Of a stretch of DNA of 64,000 nucleotides, positions 23,978 through 32,071 are shown piece after piece. The number at the start of each line of letters is the position of its first letter. The stretch's first letter is position 1. The stretch is taken from assembly GCA_964631605.1 (NCBI GenBank), contig CAZVYG010000010.1:1-64000 (forward strand), read 5' to 3'. This DNA comes from JARKQH01 sp964631605. GTDB taxonomy: Bacteria; Verrucomicrobiota; Verrucomicrobiia; Limisphaerales; UBA8199. The notes under the pieces are model-generated. The model ran no database searches, was not told where the DNA came from, and worked only from the letters and a program-made list of their open reading frames with translations. Both the position numbers and the translations under genes were made by a program.

Positions 23978-25381
23978 TCAGCTCAGCAGGGCGCGGCAGG
24001 CGGAACGCAGTCTCTTTAGGCTGGCTTCAGACCGCGCTTCGATGTAGCAGCGAATCAACGGTTCGGTGCCGCTGGCGCGAAAGGCGACCCACTCCCGGTT
24101 CGGAAGCAAATACTTGTAACCGTCGGTGGTAATAAACTTTTCGACCTTGAACGGGCCGATGGTTTCCATCCCGCTGCCGAGTCGGGTCAGCAGCGCTTCC
24201 TTGGTGTCCGGCCGAATGCGGATGTTGATGCGCTCGGTGTAAAACTTGCCAATTCGCTTTTCGAGGTCTTTAAGAATCCGCCCCAGGGACTTGCGTTCCG
24301 TGGCCACCAGTTCCGCCATCAACAGGCAGGCCAGAATGCCATCCTTTTCCGGCACATGGCCTTTGACGCTGAGACCGCCAGACTCTTCCCCGCCCACGAT
24401 GATGGGCTCGCTCTCCATCAGCGCGCCAATGTACTTAAACCCAACCGGGGTCTCATGCACCTTCACTCCCAACAGCTCGGCCACGGCGTCCACCTGGTGG
24501 CTGGTGGGCACGGTTCGCACCACCGCCCCGGTCCATTTGCGGTTCTTCTTGAGGTGGTAGAGCGCCAACGCCAACACCTGGTTGGGCGTCAGCCAGGTGC
24601 CGTCCTTGTCCACGATTCCGAAACGGTCCGCGTCGCCGTCCAACCCAAGCCCCATTTGCGCTTTCCCGCTACGGACAAAACGGCTTACCTCCGCCATGCC
24701 TTGGGCATCCGGTTCCGGATGATGTCCTCCGAACAGCGGATTCAACTCGTTGTGGAAAACGGTCACCCGGGCGCCGGAGTCCGCCAGGAGGGTGTCGAGG
24801 TAGCCGTGTCCGGTCCCGTACATGAGCTCGACCGCGACGTTGAGCCGCGCCTTTCGTATGGTGTCGAAATCCACCAGCTTTCGCAGTTGCTTGAAGTAGG
24901 CCGGCTGCGGATTGATGGTCTTGCAGGAAAAAGTCCCCACAACCGCCGCTTCAAAGCTCCAATTCTCCGCCAACCGCCGCGCCGCGTTCGCTTCGATCTG
25001 GCGGGTGACCTCGGGGTGCGCCGGCGCGCCGTTGCTGGTCGAAAACTTCAGGCCCTGATACTCGGCCGGGTTATGGCTGGCGGTCATGTTAATGCCGCCA
25101 ATGGCTTTGCGCGCGCGGATGGTGTGCGCGATCACCGGCGTGGGCGTGTCCCGGTCGCAGAGCAGGGGAGTGTACCCGTTCCGTGCCAGCACCTCGGCCG
25201 CCGCCAGCGTGAACTCGCGTCCCAGAAAGCGGGTGTCGTGGCCCAGGATCACCGTCCGGGATTTGGGTTCGGACAACGTCGCCAGATAATCCGCGATGGC
25301 CTGGGTCGCCAGCCGCACATTGTCGAACGTGAAATCGCGCGCAATCAGCCCCCGCCACCCGCTCGTGCCAAACTTAATCAT
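23978..25381 (-). CDS. Phosphoglucomutase/phosphomannomutase-family phosphohexomutase
   Basis: A 467-residue alpha-D-phosphohexomutase. It has FGTSGWRGLIARDFTF, the phosphoserine loop TASHNPAEYQGLK (active-site Ser), the metal loop LGLDGDADRFG, the sugar-binding loop GGEESGG and the phosphate-binding loop RASGTEPLIR, all intact and in order. Whether it acts on glucosamine, glucose or mannose phosphates cannot be decided; the GEESGG sugar loop is shared by several branches. It is 4 nt downstream of nuoA and 78 nt upstream of the ccsA-like gene on the same strand. Confidence 0.92.
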   Translation of the reverse strand: MIKFGTSGWRGLIARDFTFDNVRLATQAIADYLATLSEPKSRTVILGHDTRFLGREFTLAAAEVLARNGYTPLLCDRDTPTPVIAHTIRARKAIGGINMTASHNPAEYQGLKFSTSNGAPAHPEVTRQIEANAARRLAENWSFEAAVVGTFSCKTINPQPAYFKQLRKLVDFDTIRKARLNVAVELMYGTGHGYLDTLLADSGARVTVFHNELNPLFGGHHPEPDAQGMAEVSRFVRSGKAQMGLGLDGDADRFGIVDKDGTWLTPNQVLALALYHLKKNRKWTGAVVRTVPTSHQVDAVAELLGVKVHETPVGFKYIGALMESEPIIVGGEESGGLSVKGHVPEKDGILACLLMAELVATERKSLGRILKDLEKRIGKFYTERINIRIRPDTKEALLTRLGSGMETIGPFKVEKFITTDGYKYLLPNREWVAFRASGTEPLIRCYIEARSEASLKRLRSACRALLS

Positions 25382-25385
25382 ACCG

Positions 25386-25775
25386 TCAACTTCTCCATTC
25401 GAACGCGTCCTTCTTCACCGCGTAAATGTAACCGACCAGCAGAATCCCGAGAAACGAAAGCATCGCCCCAAGAATCATCCCCGCGTGGTCCGTCAGCATG
25501 TCCCGGTACACCACCGCCCACGGGTAAAGAAAGACCACCTCGATGTCGAACAGGATGAACAACATGGCCACGAGGTAAAACTTGATGGACAGCCGGGTGC
25601 TGCCCTGGCCGGCCGGCAGCATCCCGCATTCGTAGGCCGTGTCCTTGATCTTCGAGCGCCGGCCCTTCTTGCCCAGCAACACCGACCCTACCAGCATCCC
25701 CGCCGAAAACACCACCGCCAAAATGCCCAGCAGCAGCACTGGCAAATACTGTTTCAGTTCTTCGGACAATTCCAT
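25386..25775 (-). CDS. nuoA: NADH-quinone oxidoreductase subunit A, orphan copy
   Basis: A 129-residue membrane subunit of complex I near the quinone site, with three helices (LPVLLLGILAVVFSAGMLVGSVL, FYLVAMLFILFDIEVVFLYPWAV, GMILGAMLSFLGILLVGYIYAV). The hallmark loop TAYECGM with its quinone-site Cys and the FDIEVVFLYPWA segment are conserved. The ATG at 25775 gives the normal N-terminus; the longer ORF upstream adds unrelated sequence. No nuoB or other Nuo gene is adjacent. It is followed instead by a phosphohexomutase gene, so this subunit is encoded apart from the rest of complex I. Confidence 0.93.
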   Translation of the reverse strand: MELSEELKQYLPVLLLGILAVVFSAGMLVGSVLLGKKGRRSKIKDTAYECGMLPAGQGSTRLSIKFYLVAMLFILFDIEVVFLYPWAVVYRDMLTDHAGMILGAMLSFLGILLVGYIYAVKKDAFEWRS

Positions 25776-25982
25776 GCGCCGCAATTTACGAGCGGCGTTC
25801 CAATTGGCAAGCTGAAAGCCTTCCTGCCCACGCAACCCGTCATCGAGGAGGCAGCCACGGGACTGTTTCCAACGCTGCAATACCTCTTCCAACCGCCCAT
25901 TCGGCACGCCGTGCCGCGGAGACAGTCAGCCAGGTGCGGCATTCATGCAGCTTGCTTTCCAGTCAGGGAGTCGGACCGCGGG

Positions 25983-27761
25983 TCAGTGTGAGGGATAACG
26001 CCACACCCAGTCGCCTTTGGTCGCATCCGCCCGTCCGCTCTTGCTGAGTTCAATTTTGCCGCCCTCATCGGTCCGGTTCCATCCAACCGAGTAGAGGAGG
26101 AACTGGTCTTCGCTGACGAGGCGGTATCGCAGCGGCTGGCCGTTGATCAGGTCATGCGGCACGGGGTCAAGGAAGCCGGGAGCCAGGGCTGCGAGCGTTT
26201 CGGGATATCGGCCATTTGCCAGGCGGTGCCGCTCCAACGCGCAGGCCACCCGCGCCTGATCCAGATACGACTGTAACTGCGCATTCTTTCGAGCAATTCC
26301 TCCCAAGGCCGGCAGCAACCGGCTTGAAAAGATATTATAGGGACTCCGTCGTGAAAGCCGCCGCTCCATGAGGGAGGTGAACTGACTCACAGTTTCCGGC
26401 CGCACCAGTCGCGATTTGGGGTCAACTGCAACCAGCAGGCAGCCGCGGTACAGTTGGCAAATGGCGTACTTGTTTTGGTCGAACCAGCCCGACGGAACCA
26501 GGTGGAACAGCGCCCCCCCCAAGGACTTTTCCCACGGGGCGGGCTCCGCGGATTCGCCGCCGGGAACTCCCTCGCTGAAGAGCTTCTGCCAGCCAGCCTT
26601 GCGCGCGTACTCAATCGTCCAGAGACTCAGGGCGCGTTCTCCGCGCATGGCAAAATGGTAGTCAGCCAGGAAGTCAAGCTTGCCCAGTTCCTCCCCCAGC
26701 CATACCAGGTCCGCTTCCGTCCACTGCCGGTCCTTGAGGCCCTCCCAAACCGGTTGCAGGGCGATTTGCACCATCGCCGCGCGCACCAAGTGCGAGATGA
26801 TGAAAGGCTCCTGCCGAAGGTATTCAGTGATTCGCAGGAGAGCGCGAATGTCCTCGAGGGCCGTTTGCCGGTCGCCGGCTTTCAGCGCGGCTGTTGCGTG
26901 CAGCGACAAGTAGGTGGCGCATCCGCGCATCCGCGCCAAGTGCGGCAGCAGGGCCGCGATACCCGCGTCGTAGTTCACCCAAAAACGGCCGTGCGGGCGC
27001 TGGGCGGTTTCGATTAGAATTTGGCGGTTTGGTTCAAAACGGCTGAGGGCCAGGAGAACATCCTTGGCCGGGCTTTGCGGGCTGGCGGCGACCGGGAAAT
27101 AATTGGTCAAGGCGCCGTTGGCGGCGGTGAACAGGTTGTTGCTGCCGCGATAGAACGCCTGCCAGGCGGCCAGGTCCACCGGCGTCGCCTCCTGCCATCC
27201 GCCGTAACGCGGCGCGTCCCGCCCCTCGGGTCCGTAGATGTCGAGAATCGTCCGCTGGCCCGACAGGCTGTTGTCCCCCAGTCCCGTTCGGTTGGTCTGG
27301 ACCTGCCGGAGGTCGGTCCAAAGCGGGCTCTCGAAGAAATTCTGGTCCGCTGGAACGGAGGGCGGGACAAAGGCGGAAAGGTCAAATCGTTCGCCCAAGG
27401 CTTCCTCGGTTCGCTTGAACTCCAGCCAGGCCCGGCGGCCGCGCCAGTTCTCGACGGCATAGAAAAGGGCCACCATTGTTGCCAGGCACAGAGCGACGAA
27501 AAAACGGTAGCGCAGCAACCCGGCCAGGCCCCGGCGAACCGGAGGGATCCATGCCAGAACAAAGGCGGGCAGACTGACCAGAAAGCACAGGGCGCAACCC
27601 AGCGCCGCAAAGGCCAGCGGCACGTTTGGCTGCGACAACACGGCATTGCCCAGCACCAGGCTGCCGATCAGTCCCACGAGGCTCAGCAAGGCCAGCCAGA
27701 AGAAAAAGTGACGCGGCTCGTTCCACGCCCGCTGGATGATTTCGTTCAGGCTCTTTTTCAT
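25983..27761 (-). CDS. Membrane protein of an ECF sigma/anti-sigma operon, unknown function
   Basis: A 592-residue protein with three N-terminal membrane helices (HFFFWLALLSLVGLIGSLVLG, VPLAFAALGCALCFLVSLPAFVLAW, YRFFVALCLATMVALFYAVE) and a large, mostly helical soluble region. The C-terminus (RLANGRYPETLAALAP, VPHDLINGQPLRYR, FLLYSVGWNRTDEGGK) resembles the tail seen in many planctomycete/verrucomicrobial proteins and pseudopilin-like domains. Its ATG at 27761 overlaps the anti-sigma stop as ATGA, so the genes are translationally coupled. It is probably the target or sensor of the sigma system (inference). Exact function unknown. Confidence 0.7.
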   Translation of the reverse strand: MKKSLNEIIQRAWNEPRHFFFWLALLSLVGLIGSLVLGNAVLSQPNVPLAFAALGCALCFLVSLPAFVLAWIPPVRRGLAGLLRYRFFVALCLATMVALFYAVENWRGRRAWLEFKRTEEALGERFDLSAFVPPSVPADQNFFESPLWTDLRQVQTNRTGLGDNSLSGQRTILDIYGPEGRDAPRYGGWQEATPVDLAAWQAFYRGSNNLFTAANGALTNYFPVAASPQSPAKDVLLALSRFEPNRQILIETAQRPHGRFWVNYDAGIAALLPHLARMRGCATYLSLHATAALKAGDRQTALEDIRALLRITEYLRQEPFIISHLVRAAMVQIALQPVWEGLKDRQWTEADLVWLGEELGKLDFLADYHFAMRGERALSLWTIEYARKAGWQKLFSEGVPGGESAEPAPWEKSLGGALFHLVPSGWFDQNKYAICQLYRGCLLVAVDPKSRLVRPETVSQFTSLMERRLSRRSPYNIFSSRLLPALGGIARKNAQLQSYLDQARVACALERHRLANGRYPETLAALAPGFLDPVPHDLINGQPLRYRLVSEDQFLLYSVGWNRTDEGGKIELSKSGRADATKGDWVWRYPSH

Positions 27762-28351
27762 ATCGTCAACCTTTCCAATACCGGAGGCAGGCCGGGGGAA
27801 GAATCCGTCCGGGGCCCCGGCGCGGCTCGCTCGCCTTCGCGGGGTTCCGAGGAGGCAGCGAATTCGCCAAAATCCGCCATCAACAAACGCTTTTGCCACA
27901 AGGCCATCCGCATTTCGGCGGCAGACGGCGTGGGCGTCGGCACGCCGGCCAACGTCGCCGGTTCATGCGCCGCGCTGTGCAGAGACAGGATTACGATCCA
28001 CACCGCCGCCAAGGCGGCCCAGGCTGCGGGGGATGGCTGCAGGCTTCCTGCGAGAAAATCCCTCAGGCTCACCCAGACTCCGCGGATTCCGTTCCAAGCG
28101 GATGGCCGGGCTGTCGGCGCGGACTTCCCGGAGGCGAGCAACCTCCTCTCGATTGCATTCCACAGAGCGCTTGTCTTCTGAGCCTGCCTGAGGTGGGCGG
28201 CGATTGGATTATCAAGTGCGCTTCGCCTGGCAAAGTCTCGCGCGCACTCTGCGCAGTTCTCGAGGTGCCGCTCGACTTCCATTGTCGTCCGTGAATCCAG
28301 TTCCGAATCCAGCCACGCATCATATAAGCGTTGAATCTCGTCGCAGTTCAT
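27758..28351 (-). CDS. Anti-sigma factor with zinc-finger (zf-HC2) domain
   Basis: A 197-residue protein. The N-terminal anti-sigma zinc finger is clear: MNCDEIQRLYDAWLDSELD, then VERHLENCAECARDF (H-x3-C-x2-C). One transmembrane helix lies near residues 108-125 (AAWAALAAVWIVILSLHSA), followed by a Pro/Ser-rich outer part. Such proteins hold a cognate ECF sigma factor inactive at the membrane. The ATG at 28351 overlaps nothing but follows the sigma-gene stop region with GGAG 7 nt upstream; a TTG at 28357 is the alternative. Confidence 0.82.
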   Translation of the reverse strand: MNCDEIQRLYDAWLDSELDSRTTMEVERHLENCAECARDFARRSALDNPIAAHLRQAQKTSALWNAIERRLLASGKSAPTARPSAWNGIRGVWVSLRDFLAGSLQPSPAAWAALAAVWIVILSLHSAAHEPATLAGVPTPTPSAAEMRMALWQKRLLMADFGEFAASSEPREGERAAPGPRTDSSPGLPPVLERLTI

Positions 28352-28353
28352 AA

Positions 28354-28932
28354 TCAATTCTCCTTGCGAAGTTCTTTGCCGGCACCACCGCGGGCGAGGA
28401 GTAGGCGCATCTTTTGCCGAGCCCGGGCAAGGTTGCCCATGACGCTGCCCAGGGGAATCCCCAAGGTGTCGCTGATTTCGCGGTAGCGGAGTTCGCCGAT
28501 GGCGCGCAGCAACAGGACGGCCCGTTCCGTGTCGGTCAGAGTCTTCAAGCCGGCCGTCAACGTGGGCTCCAGGACCTGTCGCAACTCCGCTTCAGAAGCC
28601 GGCAAAGCCCCACTTTCGCTGGCGGCCTCCCCGGCCGCAAACTGCTCCAGTTCCTCCGGTTCGAGCAGGAATTCATGACGGGCGAGGCGGGCGCGTTTCC
28701 GATTCAGCGCGAAAGCCTCGCGGGTCACAATTTGGAACATCCATGCCCGGAAACTGGCGCCTTCGCGGTAGCGATCAAACGCAGCAAAAGCCCGCCACAC
28801 CGCGTTCTGCAATGCGTCCGGCGCCTCCTGCGGTTCCCAGACCAGGCGCCGACAATAGTTTTCCAGGTCCTGCTCGATGGGCTGGAGCAGTGCCAGGAAT
28901 CGGTCGGCGTCGCTTGTTCCGGGTTCGCTCAT
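28354..28932 (-). CDS. ECF-family RNA polymerase sigma factor
   Basis: A 192-residue sigma factor with regions 2 and 4 only. Region 2: DLENYCRRLVWEPQEAPDALQNAVWRAF with RAWMFQIVTREAFALNRKRAR. Region 4: LKTLTDTERAVLLLRAIGELRYREISDTLGIPLGSVMGNLARARQKMR, a standard helix-turn-helix for the -35 element. It shows the DALQNA pattern typical of verrucomicrobial/planctomycete ECF groups. The ATG at 28932 fits; an upstream TTG adds a short tail. Co-encoded with an anti-sigma factor and a membrane protein. Confidence 0.9.
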   Translation of the reverse strand: MSEPGTSDADRFLALLQPIEQDLENYCRRLVWEPQEAPDALQNAVWRAFAAFDRYREGASFRAWMFQIVTREAFALNRKRARLARHEFLLEPEELEQFAAGEAASESGALPASEAELRQVLEPTLTAGLKTLTDTERAVLLLRAIGELRYREISDTLGIPLGSVMGNLARARQKMRLLLARGGAGKELRKEN

Positions 28933-29095
28933 GTTATCTCGCTGTTTAGATAAAGCCGGCAACCCGTCGTTTTATTACAAATCTCTTTCGATTTCTCCCG
29001 ATTTCCGCCGATTTCCACCTTCGATCATCTCGAATGGTGCCCCTCGACTTGGCCGGTTCCCGGCGCAATCCGCCCCATTCGCCGGAGCTCGGCCT

Positions 29096-30886
29096 TTACA
29101 ACCTCCCCTGCGCCCAGAGCATGAAACCCGCAAGCAGCTTGGCGCCGGAGGTGTCAATAATCGCGTCCTGCGCCAGGAGTGGCTGATGGGGTGGAGGCAG
29201 CAGCCGCGCCAGGACGTCCATGTTGAAAAGCGGTTCCAGCAGTTTACGGCCGGGTTCGGCTTGTTCGCGAATGGCTCTCCACCCCGGCCCGTTGAAGTCC
29301 AGCACCCGGTAGTAGAACCGCCGTTCAAACCGCCGTTTCCGCAGCCAACGGTCAAGGGCGGAACTCAAGTTCCGCAGCCGATGGTTCGTCCACGACCCGT
29401 AAGCTGACGTCAGTGGCCGAATGTCGTAAGAGTTCCGATCCAGGGGCAGGCGCGCCAGGTCGGGAAAACGGGTGGCGACCAGGTGCTCCTGGAGTCGGCG
29501 GCGGAGCATTGAAGCCAGCGGAATGCCGGCCATGACCTCGAGCACTTTGCGGTCGGTGGTGGGCAATACAGGCCAACCCCACAGCCCGTGCAGGCCCAGT
29601 ACGGGCGAAGTGTGAAAACGGTGCCGGTGGAGGATGGTGTAGGTCCAGGCCTTTTGAAAATCCTGGCCGCCACACGCCTCGAAATCCTGGCGCATCCGTT
29701 CAATCGAGCGGTCAACGGCGTCTGGGAACACCTCCGGGCGCAGCAACTGGCGCAAAGCAGGTTCGGCAATGCCCCACCGATTGTCCCGCGCAAACAGATG
29801 CTCGAAGCGCACCCGTCCTCCGGGGTCCACCTGGGACTGCTGGATTACGATGCCGCCGCCAATCACCACATCCATCACCTGGCCGGAGGTATAACCGCCC
29901 TCAGCCGGCGGGGTCTGCCTCTGCTGCCAGCAGAACACGGCGTTGAAGCCGTTGGCCAGCCCGCGCCATTGAACCTCCCGCTCCGCAAACCGGGGATAGC
30001 TCGCTTCGTCCACCGGCCAGATTTCCTGGTCGAATTTCAGCACCCTGGCCGCTTTTCGGGCGCAGTGCATCTCGAGATCCTTCGGGTGGCCCCAGGTAAT
30101 GGCTTTGGGCTTCAGGGATCGCTGGCGCAAGAAGCCGCCCAGCATCCGCGAGTCCAGCCCGCCCGAAAAAAGAATCTCATAGCGGGGTCCGGGCGGCATG
30201 TGCCGCGCGATCGCCTGATCCAGGCTCGTCGCCACCAGCTCCGCATGCGCTTCAAAGTCCAACCCGAAATAGCGATCCGAAACCGGAATGCGATACTGCG
30301 GCCGCTCCCGCGCATTGCCTCTCTCCCAGATCAGGAGGTTGCCGGCTCCCAGCCGGCGCACCCCCTCCCAAAGCGTCCGCCCCTCGAGGAAGTAATTCGC
30401 GGCAAGCAGGCCCGCCAGACCCTCAAGGTCCAATCGCCCGCGCCAACCGGGGTGACAACGAAACAATTCCGGACTGGAGGCTATCAGCAGAGCATCGCCC
30501 CGGCTGTAGTAATACACGGGGAATCGGCCCAGAATGTCGGCTCCAACCAGCAACCTCCCGGGGTACCGCCAGACCAGCGCGCCGTAAAGCCCGTCAAAGG
30601 GGGCAGGCGCTGCGCTTTGCCCTGTCGTCCACCTGTCGGCAACGGTTCTTGCTGAGAGGCGGTGGGGCGTGCCATCCAGTGCCTGGCCCAAAAGCAGCGC
30701 GGCTGTATCAGATGAATGCCAGCAGTCCGCCGGCTTGCCGGAGGCGCATGCCCAGGCGACGGCAAGGTCTGACAGTTCAAAAGATGCGACCGGCAGCCCC
30801 AGTTTCTCAAATTCAGCTCGTGCGTGCGCAACGCACCTCGCCCGGACCTCGGCGCACTCGCCCACCATCGCAAGGAAATGGCTCAT
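29096..30886 (-). CDS. Asparagine synthase-related protein without the N-terminal nucleophile Cys
   Basis: A 596-residue protein of the class-II amidotransferase/asparagine synthase superfamily. The synthetase domain has the PP-loop EILFSGGLDSRMLGGFL (SGGxDS, ATP pyrophosphatase) and later LHGLWGWPVLPTTDRKVLEVM. The N-terminus reads MSHFLAMVG, so the Cys2 nucleophile of the glutaminase domain is absent and glutamine hydrolysis should be lost. Such relatives often form amides or lactams using free ammonia or an amine, in natural-product or capsule clusters. No biosynthetic partners lie beside it; its 3' neighbour is the ECF sigma operon. Substrate unknown. Confidence 0.85.
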   Translation of the reverse strand: MSHFLAMVGECAEVRARCVAHARAEFEKLGLPVASFELSDLAVAWACASGKPADCWHSSDTAALLLGQALDGTPHRLSARTVADRWTTGQSAAPAPFDGLYGALVWRYPGRLLVGADILGRFPVYYYSRGDALLIASSPELFRCHPGWRGRLDLEGLAGLLAANYFLEGRTLWEGVRRLGAGNLLIWERGNARERPQYRIPVSDRYFGLDFEAHAELVATSLDQAIARHMPPGPRYEILFSGGLDSRMLGGFLRQRSLKPKAITWGHPKDLEMHCARKAARVLKFDQEIWPVDEASYPRFAEREVQWRGLANGFNAVFCWQQRQTPPAEGGYTSGQVMDVVIGGGIVIQQSQVDPGGRVRFEHLFARDNRWGIAEPALRQLLRPEVFPDAVDRSIERMRQDFEACGGQDFQKAWTYTILHRHRFHTSPVLGLHGLWGWPVLPTTDRKVLEVMAGIPLASMLRRRLQEHLVATRFPDLARLPLDRNSYDIRPLTSAYGSWTNHRLRNLSSALDRWLRKRRFERRFYYRVLDFNGPGWRAIREQAEPGRKLLEPLFNMDVLARLLPPPHQPLLAQDAIIDTSGAKLLAGFMLWAQGRL

Positions 30887-31417
30887 TCGAAAGATAAACC
30901 GTCAGTCCGCGAGCTGCCAAACCTGTGCCAACGGTCGCGGGCGGTGGCAACCAATGCCCCACCCGACGGTTCCGGAATTGCACCTCGGTTCGGTGGGCGC
31001 CATCCGAGTCATTGTGCCGGGCTGTCGGCGCGGGTCAAGTCAGGGAGGGCGGATGACCTGAAAAACAATGCCCTTCAGTCCGGGGTAGGGGGGTATTGGT
31101 TCAAAATACGAATAACTAATAGGGATTATTAACAAGCCAAAATTCGTGTTTCCCGGGGCAAACCTCCCTTGCACGGTCCATGGGCAGAGGTTATCAATCT
31201 CCGCGAACAAGAATCTGATGAAGTCGGGCAAATGTTGTTTTTGTAGCGATGAGACTGGCCAAATTTTGTTATTTGGAAAACAATTGACGTTATCGAAAGA
31301 AGTTCCACAATCACTCATCTACTATGTGGCTTTGGGTTCATTATAATGGCGGCGGACGGCGGCGGTTCGGTCGAACCGCGGGCGGCTGAGGGTTTGGTTT
31401 GAGCCGAGGACGAGACG
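30887..31417. promoter_or_regulatory. AT-rich intergenic leader of the ACIII operon
   Basis: This 531-nt stretch separates the divergent asparagine-synthase-like gene from actA. Its distal part (about 31090-31350) is clearly AT-richer than either flank and holds TATAAT at 31342-31347, about 70 nt before the actA start, a candidate -10 box without a good -35 partner. No gene is seen. The AT-rich block likely carries the operon promoter. Confidence 0.45.
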
Positions 31418-32071
31418 ATGTCAGCGATTTTTCCCAAGTGGACCAACCGGTTGCCGCTCATGGTATTGACGGGGGGGGTGTTGGTGGGGGGCGCCCTGGT
31501 GGCTGGGGCTTGGTATTATCTGACGCCCAAGTACTCCCGGGTGGGTTACAAGCCCATCCAGCCGGTGGCCTTTTCGCACAACACGCACGTGAGCCAGTTG
31601 GGCATGGACTGCCGTTATTGCCACAACGCGGTGGAACAATCCTGGTATTCGAACCTTCCCGACAGCGCCAAGTGCATGAATTGTCATAACCAGGTGTTGA
31701 AGGATGATCCGCGCCTGGCCTTGGTGCGCCAAAGTGCGGCCACCGGCGAGCCGATTCCCTGGGTGCAGATTCATCGCGTGCCCGACTACGTTTATTTCAA
31801 CCATTCGGTGCATGTCACCCGCGGCATAAGCTGCGTGGAATGCCACGGTCAAATTGACCAAATGGAGGAGGCCTATCACGCGCAGCCGTTGAGCATGACT
31901 TTTTGTCTGGATTGCCATCGGCATCCGGAGTTGAAGCTCCGGCCGCTGGACAAGATCACCGACCTCACCTGGCGACCGGAATCGCCGTTGCAGCAGCGCG
32001 AATTTGGTCAGCGCGCCATCAACGATTGGAAAGTCGAGTCGCTGGAAAACTGCTCCGCATGCCACCGATGA
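31418..32071 (+). CDS. actA: ACIII subunit ActA, pentaheme cytochrome c
   Basis: A 217-residue membrane-anchored multiheme cytochrome of the quinol:electron-acceptor oxidoreductase alternative complex III. One N-terminal helix (LPLMVLTGGVLVGGALVAGAW) is followed by five CxxCH sites: CRYCH, CMNCH, CVECH, CLDCH and CSACH. Five hemes match known ActA. It is the first gene of the cluster. ActB begins inside its stop codon (ATGA). Confidence 0.95.
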   Translation: MSAIFPKWTNRLPLMVLTGGVLVGGALVAGAWYYLTPKYSRVGYKPIQPVAFSHNTHVSQLGMDCRYCHNAVEQSWYSNLPDSAKCMNCHNQVLKDDPRLALVRQSAATGEPIPWVQIHRVPDYVYFNHSVHVTRGISCVECHGQIDQMEEAYHAQPLSMTFCLDCHRHPELKLRPLDKITDLTWRPESPLQQREFGQRAINDWKVESLENCSACHR

